In this document: piece by piece, positions 48,901-59,408 of the stretch
Position numbering within the stretch: the stretch's first letter is position 1
Layout: every line of letters begins with the position of its first letter
NCBI GenBank assembly: GCA_033977485.1
Contig: CM066983.1
Location: 68,310,010-68,374,009, forward strand
Reading direction: 5' to 3'
Source of the DNA: Hydrangea macrophylla
Lineage: Eukaryota; Streptophyta; Magnoliopsida; Cornales; Hydrangeaceae
DNA length: 64,000 nt
The notes under the pieces: model-generated
The model's database searches: none
The model's input: only the letters and a program-made list of their open reading frames with translations
Told to the model about the DNA's origin: nothing
Program-made: the position numbers and the translations under genes

Positions 48901-51900
48901 TGAGAAGAAGTCAGAAGACAAGAATACTACAGCTACAGTTTCTGAGGATGTGGTGGTACTCTCATTTGGAGATGAGGAGTGCCTACATGTTACAGATAGT
49001 GATGTTGAGTGGGTTGTTGATACAGCCGCCTCCTACCATGCTACTCCTAGGAGAGAGTTCTTCACTTTATACAAAGTCGGTGACTTTGGTACTGTGAAGA
49101 TGGGTAATACCAGCTATTCCAAGATTGAGGGGATAGGTGACGTGTGTATTCGGACTAGCTTGGGTTGCACTTTGACGTTGAAGGATGTTCGGCATGTTCC
49201 TGATTTACGTTTGAATTTGATTTCTGGTGTTGCACTAGATAAGATGAGTTATGATAACCATTTTGGGAGCGGAAAGTGGAAACTCACCAAAGGGTCCCTA
49301 ATTATTGCAAAAGGGAACTTTGTTGTACTTTGTACAAGACTCATGTGAAGGTGTGTTCAAGCGGGTTCAATGCAATTGAGGATGAGTCTTCACCAAATTT
49401 GTGGCACAAGAGGTTGGCACACATGAGTGAGAAAGGGTTGCAGATTCTGGCAAAGAAGTCCCTCATTCCCTTTGCCAAAGGTACAGTTCTTAACCCTTGT
49501 GATTATTGCTTATTTGTTAAGCACCATAGAGTTTCCTTTCATGCTTCTAGTAAAAAGAAAAACCAAGTTGCTTGATATGGTTTATTCTGATGTTTGTGGT
49601 CCCATTGAGGTGGAGTCTTTGGGCGGTAATAAGTATTTTCTTACTTTTATTGATGATGCATCACGTAAAGTGTGGGTGTATTTTCTGAAAACAAAAGACC
49701 AGGTCTTTTAGCATTTTCAGAGGTTCCATGCCATGGTGGAAAGAGAGACAGGAAAACCTTTGAAGTGCCTTCGTACTGATAACGGGGGAGAGTACACTTC
49801 AAAAGAGTTTGAAGCATATTGTGCAGGTCACGGTATACGGCATGAGAGGACAGTTCCACGAACCCCACAGCACAATGGTGTGGCCGAGAGGATGAACCGC
49901 ACTATTGTAGGGAGAGTCAGATGCATGCTACGAATGGCTAAGCTGCCTAAGTCATTCTGGGGTGAAGCAGTTCGCACAGCTTGTTACTTGATTAATAGGT
50001 CTCCTTCAGCTCCTTTGGATTTTGAGATTCCAGAGAAAGTATGGACCGGTGGTGATATTTCATACTCTTATCTGAGGGTGTTTGGGTGCAAGGCATTTCA
50101 CATGTTGCTAAGGAGTAGAGATCTAAGCTTGATGACAAAGCTACTCCATGTATCTTTGTTGGTTATGGAGATGCAGAGTTCGGGTACAGGTTGTGGGATC
50201 CAGAAAATAAAAAGATGATTAGAAGCAGAGACGTGATTTTTCACGAGCATCAGACTTTGGCAGATTTTGAGAGACCTGCACAACCTAGAGCGAGTAGTGC
50301 TCCAGACCTCACATCAGTTCCTTCCACATCACAGGGTGCCACAGATGGGGGAGAAGTACAGTATGAGCCAGTTATAGATATTCCAGAGGGCCAGATACAG
50401 AGGGTGTTGAACAAGGGGAGCAGCCCCCTCAACCAGAGATTGTAGTACCTCAAGTTAGGAGATCGATTAGAGAACACAGGCCATCAGTCAGGTATTCCAG
50501 TTCTGAGTATATTTTGCTTACAGATGAGGGAGAGCCAGAGAGCTTTCAGGAAGTTCAGACTCAAAGAGACAGAGGCAGTTGGGTACAAGCTATGCAAGAT
50601 GAGATGAATTCTTTGCATAAGAACAACACTTATGAGTTGGTTGATCTTCCTAAGGGCAAAAAAGCATTGAGAAACAAATGGGTGTTCAAGTTGAAGAAGG
50701 ATGGTGACAAGCTACTAAAGTACAAGGCTCGTTTAGATGTCAAGGGCTTCGGGCAGAAGCATGGCGTTGATTTTGATGAAATTTTCTCATCGGTGGTGAA
50801 GATGAGTTCTATTCGAGTGGCTTTGGGTTTGGTTGCTAGCGTGGATCTTGAGCTTGAGCAGTTAGATGTAAAGACTGCCTTCCTTCATGGTGATTTGGAG
50901 GAAGAGATTTACATGGTACTATAACACCCACATTTGTGTTATTTCATTTCATTGCATTGTCATGCATGATAATGTGATGTGGCGTGTCTTATGACACATG
51001 GTTGAGTGAGTTTTGACTCACGAGTTGATTTGGGTGTCTGTATTAGAGAACCCTTTGAAACTGTTGTGATTGAGGATTTATTATTGTGAAGTCTCTCCGA
51101 GTATGAGACGGTCACTGTGGACCACTTTATATGTTTATCTGAAAATAAATGTTTACCTGTGTATTTCAATATCTGTATTATTTTCTGTTTTAGAATTTAT
51201 TTCTGTTGTTAGATTTAGTATCCTGGTGAGGACGAATGAACACGCTATTAATTTGGTAGGCTAATTAGCAACTTCGAAAACGTCATGTAGAAATTCGCGT
51301 TTTAGCGACCAAACGAAACTTAGTCGAAAACTTTTATAATTTTGAGTTTTCACTCGTAAAGCTATGAATAAGCTGTATAGAAAGTTTCAGAGACTAATTA
51401 GGAGTTTTGAAAACTCGTAGGGAGGTAAACGTAATTTCTAAAGGTTTTGCCTATATATAGATAGAGATGGATGAGATATTTTTCATAACTTCTAACCTAA
51501 ATTCCAAAAGGAGGCCAAAAGGGGGCTAGAGGGAGATTTTGTTGCTTCAAGATTTGCAACGCCAAACGATGACCTTTTGTCAGTCTGTTTTCTCCCATAT
51601 TTCATATTCGAGCTCCTCGAGGTAAGAGCTTCGTTTTGATACCTATTAGGGCCTGTTTGGCTAAGTTTTCCGAAAAGTTGTTTTCTAGAATTTTTCATAA
51701 AAGTTGATAAATGGAACTTTGATCCATAGGAATTATACTAGACGGACTTCTGCACGTTCTTTGTGCACGGGTTTTCTTTGGATCGTATTTTAAACGCGTA
51801 AATCGGAGGTGAGTGATTCAACTATGTTTTTGGAATGGTTTCTTGACATGTATTCATGTTATGTTTGAATAGCATGTATTAATACTTAGAGATATCTTGT

Positions 51901-54900
51901 GTAGTTCATATTGGGCAATTATATTGATAAGTAGGCCCAATAGCACGATGAAATGTTTTGATTTCCGCGAGCATGGTGATATGTATTTGAGCATGTTATG
52001 TTGCTCATGTGGGTCAGAAGGAGCACCTGGTCACCGTGCCATTTTGTGGAGCCGATATAGGCATTAAGGTCGCACGATTGAAGAGAAGAATCGTGGGTCT
52101 TACCCTTTCGCGTGGACTTAATGGCGAGGAGTCGCGGATTGGGAGTATGGACGGGCACGTGAGTCTTCGGCGACTAGTATGAAATGTAGAGATGTGAATG
52201 CGGACATGTTTATCATTCATGTACATATGTTGATTTATTCACTAAGCTTTAGCTTAAACAAATCAAATATGTGTGGTTATTCAAATAACCATTTCAGGTG
52301 TAAATGCTGGCGAGGAATCGCAGAAGTGAGTACGTGGGTTGGGAGTTCTTTTAGAAGGCAACTTGAATGTTAACTTTGTAGTTTTGGAACAATAGAATGT
52401 TGTAATAAGAATTTTTATTGTTTTAACTTATGTTTAACTTCGTATGATAGAATGGACTTTAAATCGTTGTAATAGTTAGTGACATGTTGTAATCCTGCTT
52501 TAGAAATGTTTTAATATGGCTAGGATTACTTTGGATTGAGTTTGGATTGAGTGGTTAATCCTTGGTGAAAGTTAGGAAGCTTTTAAAACTTGAAATTCTG
52601 CAGAATGAGCTGCTGTCAGAGGGGCAGTCAACGGGATAGTGCAGTTAACTATTTTTTTTGTTATTATAGTAAAAGCAGTCGACGGGGCAGTCAACGGAGC
52701 AGTCGACGGGGCAGTCGATGGGACAGTGCAGTTAACTATTTTTTTCTTCTTATGGAAAAAACAGTCGACTGGGCCCTGCCTCAGTCGACTGGACCTCTGA
52801 AGGTTAATGTGTTCTTTTTGTTTCTGCTTGATTCAGTCGACTGAGGTCCCGACCCAGTTCATCGACTGAACCTCTGGTTTTAAAAGGTGTTTTGTTTTTC
52901 CGCTGCGTGTGTTCTTCAAACTAATTTTTGGGAACGTTAACGAATTGGTTTAGCCTCGGTGGCGTGCCACGGGCTCTGGTTCCGCTATTGTGGGACCGGG
53001 CTGTGACAGGTACAACCAGAGGGTTTTGAAGTTAAGGGGAAAGAGCACTTGGTTTGCATGTTGAAGAAAAGTCTCTACGGCCTTAAGCAAGCTCTGAGAC
53101 AGTGGTACAGGAAATTCGATTCATTCATGGTGGGTCATGGGTTCAAGAGAACCGCTGCAGATCAGTGTGTTTATCTGCAGAAATTCCCGGATGGTAACTT
53201 TATTATCCTTTTACTTTATGTTGATGATATACTTGTTATTGGACAAGATGTTAATATAATTCACAGGCTAAAAGGAGAGTTGTTCAAGTCCTTTGATATG
53301 AAGGACTTGGGCCTGGCCCGACAGATTTTGGGTATGAAAATTGTTCGTGACAGGAAAGCCAAGAAGATATGGTTGTCACAGGAGAAATACGTTGAACGGG
53401 TGCTTGAAAAGTTCAACATGAGAGATGCTAAGCCAGTTAGCACTCCTCTTGCGTGTCACTTTAAGCTAAGTAAAAGCTTGTGTCCCTCTACCCGAGAAGG
53501 AAGAGAAGAAATGGCAGTTGTTCCTTACTCCTCGGCAGTAGGGAGTCTTATGTATGCGATGGTTTGTACGCGGCCAGATATTGCTCATGCAGTTGGTGTT
53601 GTGAGCAGATTTCTTTCCAATCCTGGAAGAGAGCATTGGGAAGGAGTCAAGTGGATTCTTCGATACTTGAAGGGCACTTCGAGTTTGTGTTTATGTTTTG
53701 GGGTTCAAAACCAGTCTTGGAAGGGTTTACAGATTCAGATATGGCAGGGGACATCGATGACCGAAAGTCTATTTCGGGTTTCTTGTTTACTTTTGCAGGA
53801 GGAGCTGTCTCGTGGCAGTCCAAGTTGCAAAAATGTGTTGCCTTGTCTACCACTGAAGCTGAGTATATCGCTGCTACAGAAGCAGGTAAAGAGATGTTAT
53901 GGATGAAACAATTTCTCCAAGAGTTGGATTTGAAGCAAGATGAGTATGTGGTTCATTGTGATAGTCAGAGTGCTATGGACTTGAGCAAGAACGCCACATA
54001 CCATTCTCGTACAAAATACATTGATGTTCATTACCACTGGATTCGTGAGGTGATGGAAAAGCAAGAAATGAAGTTGAAGAAAATTCATACAGACAAGAAT
54101 CCGTCTGATATGATGACTAAAGTCGTGACAAGAGAGAAGCTTGAGCTTTGTAAAGCTCTAGCCGGAATGAACTCCAAATGAGGGGTCAAAGTTGGGTGTT
54201 CCCTCCTCTCATGTGTATGGAGGGGGAGATTTGTTGGGTGTACCATGTGTCCACACACATGAGATTTAAGCCCACTTTAGTGGGCTGGTTTTTTTTATGT
54301 GTCTTTGTTGGTTGGTGGGCCATGTAGGCCAAACAAATTTAAATAAGCTAATTGTATTAGCTTTGGGAACATATAAGGCAGTAGCCTTATTTTTTAAAGT
54401 ATTCTCCGCATAAGTTAACATCACAGATACAGAGAGTGTGTGTGGATGCATTGTGCGGCGCTGAAGGAGAAGAGCAGTGAGGTCTCGATTAGGGATTGTT
54501 TAGTTGCCAAATGCGAGAGGTATTTTGAAGAAGTATTGTCTACTTGATTTCCTTTGGATATTATGAACCCTAAGAGGTAACCCTTGTACTCACTCTCTAG
54601 TTCATTGAATACCTCAAGTTTAGGGCAAAAATTTGAGAGAACGTTGTGTATTCCTTATTTTGATATAGTGGAATTATTTGGAGTTGCTCTGTGGTTTTTT
54701 CCCCTCCCCATTGGAGGGTTTTCCACATAAATCTTGGTGTCATTTATTTCTTGCTTGGGTGCCCTATTATTATCATATTATTTGTGCTTGGATGTGGTGA
54801 AAAGAATTATCCATTGTGACTTGGCTTATTATTTGTGTCTATTTAATTTACACTAGACAAAGGTTAGGAAGTGTTGCTCCTAATATTGGGGATTTTCGCA

Positions 54901-57900
54901 TTTTTCCCCAACAGAAACACCTAATTATGTTGTAAGTTAAAATTTCCAAGCAAATGTAAGTACAAAATTTCCATAGTTATTATACCCTTGAGTTAATTAG
55001 TCCCTAATCTTAGCTTTTTCTAGAAATAGGTCATTCATATATATGAATCTAAAAATTAGTCCTTATGTGTTATTAAAGACATAAATACCCCTATATTATC
55101 CTATATATATATTAAACATTTAATTTCAATTCAAAGTTTAAAATCCAATATAGAGAGAGATTTCTGCTAGAGAGAGAAAGAGGAAGAGAGAGATGGTAAA
55201 AAAAGAGAGAGGGCAGCAATCCCTCCACCGCCGGCACCACTACATCCAGCCACACCATCGTCGCCCATCCTTGGTGGTTGTCGACACCACGTTCTAGTCA
55301 TCCGATCTCTCATTCCCTTTTTGAATCTGTGAGGGTTTCTCGTTCATTCCAAAGTGAAAATTAAAGCAAACCGATCGGTGGGAGAATACAGAACCAGTGA
55401 AGGTTTTGGAGTTTACATACGGATGATTTGATGATGATAATGTAATGGTTGAAATGGTGGATTCAAAAAGTGACTTGATTAGTATGGTAACAAATCGTGG
55501 AAGGCAATTGCTTTTGTGGATTCAAAAATTTCACAAAAGAGTGTGAATTTCTCAATAGTTTAATGAGAAATATAAATTTCGTAAAAGATTGATCGTACTT
55601 GAAATTTTTTATAATTTCTCAGTGTTTTATCCCTTTTTTCTTTTCTTTTTTTTTTGTTTTTTTATTGAGGAATTGATCATCGTTGTTCAGTTAACTAAAA
55701 AAGTTCATTTCAAAAGAAAATTGATTATTGGAAATTACTATAAAAAAAAATTAGTGAAAAAACAAAATATATGTATATAGCCATTTGTGTGATTCCTTGC
55801 TAGAACTAATGATATTGTTTATGCGTAATTTCTCAGGTTATTGGATCAAAAATTTCACAAAGGATTGAGATTTTCTCAGTACTTAATTACTGATTTCACA
55901 AAAGAGTGAGAATTTCTCAGTTTTTAATAAGAAATAAGGAATTTTGCAATATTTTAATGAAAATTTTTTGAGGATTAAGAAATTTCTTAATATTTTAATC
56001 AAAGATTTCACAAAAGAGTGGAAATTTCTCAATTTTTAAGTCTACAAAACGAATGAAATAATTTGAATTTCAACCAAAAGATCATGGTGAGAAAATTATG
56101 GAGATCCCTTGAATTAAGAGAACATTATCTCATTTTCAATTAACTTCAAATCTATATCTATATTCTATATATAGATATACGAATATATATATATATATAT
56201 ATGTATAGAACTGATGATATTGTTTATGCACATTTTTCATTTTATTGGATCAAAAATTTCACAAAGGAGTGTGAATTTCTCAGTAGTTTAATCAGGGATT
56301 TCACAAAATAGCGAGAATTTCTCAATTTTTTTTAATGAGAAATAGGGAATTTTGCAATATTTTAATGAGAAATTTCTCAGGATTAAGGAATTTCATAAAA
56401 GAGTGAGAATCTCTCAATTTTTAAGTCTATAAAACGTATGAAATAATTTGAATTTCAACCAAAAGATCATGGTGAGCAGATTAAGGAGATCCCTTCAATT
56501 AAGGAAACACAATCCCATTATCAGTTAATGCATTAACTTCAAATCTATATCTATATATCCATTATAGATACACGAATATACAATACGGATCTTAAGCAGA
56601 CCATAAGAAATGAACCTAAAAGATGGACTGTGCAAAGATTGAGAAATTCTCATTCTTAAAAAAAAAACGTATTAAATAATTTGAATTTCAACCAAAAGAT
56701 CATGGTGAACAGATAAGGATATCCCTTGAATAAAGGGAACATGATCCCATTATCAGTTAATGACATTAACTTCAAATATACATATATGCCCATATAGATA
56801 CACGAATATATATATATATATATATATAATTGGCCATGTGAGTAAAGGTAGTTTAGATATTAAAATTTTATTAAATTGAGGGAAAGGACCTATATCTTAT
56901 TAACATGCCTAATTAAGGGTCTAATTCTAAAATTCCAATGGATTAACTTCTAATTAAATGGCTGGAGAGGGACTATTTCTTATATTTCTAAATTTTATTT
57001 TGCGATTCTCTGTACGTAGTTTTCCCATTCATGAAACAAGTGGCGGGTGGAATTACCTGTATTGCCCTATAACAAGCAAATCCAGGGAGATTAATAGGCA
57101 TGGATATTACTCCATCGTTAAGAACAGCATACTCTTTTTCCAAGGCTTCCAATCTGGGATCGGTATCACTGCTTATAAGCACATCCATCATTACCTTAAA
57201 TGCGATCTTTTTCACCTCAATTAAGAACTCAATTGGCTCTTTCATGGTATCCCATTCCTCTAGTGAAGAAGTCACTATGGTTTTGATTTGTTCAACAAAC
57301 ACATTCAATGCCTCGTGCCCCGTCAATGGCGAAGCCGTTAGTCTGTGGATACGCTTTTGTTCTTCGATTGTGACATCGTGCATTCCTTTCTTCCCCATTA
57401 CTTTCTTCACAGAAATAGGCCATCCGGGACCAAAACGTTGGTCATCCATCAACACTAGTTTGCATGCTTCAGGAGTTGTAACGATGACCGTTGGATTTCC
57501 AAACATTAAGGCTTTGTAAATCTGAGTATTACCGTATCTGTATATGTATATATAAGTATGTACAATACAATTCATTTCAGTACTTTGACAATATAATTCA
57601 GTGCAAACTTCACATTTTTTTTCCAAAATAGTTAACGAAAAGCTGCCAAAAAAAAATAAGAGTAACGTTCCATTAATGTTTTGAAAGGAATGTGAAGGTT
57701 GGATTGAATTAACGCATTAATGAAACTCAACTCTAAGGCCTAACGTACCGAAATTGAAAATGTAAGCTCAAAATGTCACAACTCCCAAACTACACGAGTG
57801 AAAAAGTGCAATTTAGCGTTCTTACGATAGAGAGAGCCCGTTTGTTATTATTGCTTATTTGTCCATTTTAAGCAGTTTTGATGACTCAAAATGAGTTTTG

Positions 57901-59338
57901 AACTATACAGTTCAAAAAAAAATCAATTGAACCATAAGCATGTGGGGGGTGTTTTTTAAGGATACGAATTCAGTAAAGTTGTTTCAGTACATTTCGTTAC
58001 TTTTCTTTCACAGTTTCTAAAATTACTTTTTTAAGATTGCATTAATTTAAAACTATTTATTTGAAAATTGTGTATCTATGTGAGAGGAACGTAATGAAAC
58101 AACTTTTTGATGAAGTCTTATCCGTTTTTGAACAGTTCTAGCTACCAATCTCGATCAAAATTGGATAAGAAAAAGTACACTCCAACAGGCTCAGATTCAA
58201 ATCAAAATAATGATATTGTAAATCAAGTTAAAAAAACATTATCTTTACCAGCCACAAATAAATGAACTTTCCTTATTGGGAAATGAAGTACACGGTATTG
58301 AATCATACCTTCCCGATGAATATAAATAATCAGAATTGAAAACTGTTTTTCTTGTCATTTATGGCAAATTCGAGCTAAGGGCGTCCCAAATGAGAGTCTC
58401 TCCAGTTTTTTTTTCCCATTTTGATGGCTAGAAAAGAAATCAAGGCTAAATTACATTGACCTCCTCTAAAGGTATGTTGAAATTACATAGATCTCTCTTG
58501 AACTTACAAATTTTGCATTGACCTCCCTTGAGATTTATTGGTGAGTTCTATTAGTCATCGGTTGACCATTAATTTAATAGTCAATACTTTTTAAAATGAC
58601 TATTTTATCCTTATGAGTCAAAAAAAAAAATTTTAATTCCAAAAAATAAATTCCTCCTCTTTGTTTTAAGGGCATTTTTGTTTTTTATCATTATTTTTTA
58701 AATAAATACATTCTATTTCAAGGTTAAATCGATACTTTTGCATGAAATTTAACAATATTATATAGGGGTTTCATCTCTCAAGAAATGTTATTATAATTTT
58801 TGAAACTACGTGGAAGGTCTCTGTAATTACGACATGACTCCGAGGATATCAGTGTAATTTACCCAAAAATCAATTATTGGAAATGCCTAGGTGACCTCAA
58901 AGTGTTCTATTACTAGTTTAAGAGAAGATCAAAAGGAAAAACAAAATTAATTTTCCCAACTCCTCTTTCCGTAGAACAATGTTTAATCCTCAAAGATTTA
59001 TTCAAGATATGATAGATTTATTCATCTATCAAAAATCGAGCCGGATCTGGTCTATCTCATAAAATTTATTTTCTTAACTCCTCTAGCTTTCAATAGAACA
59101 ACATCTAATTATCCAACTAATTAGCTCATACGAAAAGATTTATTCAACCAATCGCAGATCTATGCATCTGACATTAATCGAGCCGGATTTGGCATATCAT
59201 ATGAGATTTGTCTTTTTTTTTTTTTTTAGTTGACCATGGATTCCATGCACATGAAAGGACCCTACCAAATAAATGAAATTGTAGAACCATTTCAGTTGGG
59301 AAGTACCAAAGAGCTGGTTCGACGCCTTAATGTCCAAA

Positions 59339-59408
<70 letters not shown>

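Larger units (their letters stand above)
46015..54913 (+). mobile_element. Ty1/copia LTR retrotransposon (degenerate, with nested insertions)
   Basis: Bounded by TGTTGG...CCAACA and flanked by the 5-bp duplication GAAAC (46,010-46,014 and 54,914-54,918). It has two LTRs, a tRNA-iMet type primer site TGGTATCAGAG (48,070-48,080) and a polypurine tract GGAGGGGGAGATTT ending at 54,231. Domain order is gag, protease, integrase, RT, RNase H, which defines Ty1/copia. It lies antisense to the CYP88 gene. By hand the two LTRs differ at about 22 of ~680 positions plus one indel, so this is a relatively young insertion. Frame breaks and two nested insertions (46,081-47,441 and 50,920-53,008) make it non-functional. 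Confidence 0.93.
45986..57056 (-). other. CYP88 intron 2, transposon-filled
   Basis: 11.07 kb. Contents in order along the plus strand: 24 bp of original intron next to exon 3, the GAAAC target duplication, a 8.9-kb copia element with two nested insertions, the second GAAAC, then a probable Mutator-like element with internal triplicated sequence (about 54,990-56,935), then about 120 bp of plain AT-rich intron. Confidence 0.85.
57538..59405 (-). other. CYP88 intron 1
   Basis: 1.87 kb. It contains the (AC)n(CT)n microsatellite at its donor (59,340-59,405), a Mutator-like MITE (58,444-58,864) and, near exon 2, a ~155-bp sequence (57,661-57,815) with a diverged relative at 62,990-63,152. The rest is AT-rich without recognisable content. 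Confidence 0.8.

Noticed and set aside
48711..49097. Second-frame open reading frames over the copia gag
   Set aside because: Overlap the gag/protease frame; shadows of the real domains.
57100..57519. 139-residue plus-strand frame over CYP88 exon 2
   Set aside because: Antisense shadow of the exon; no recognisable domain.
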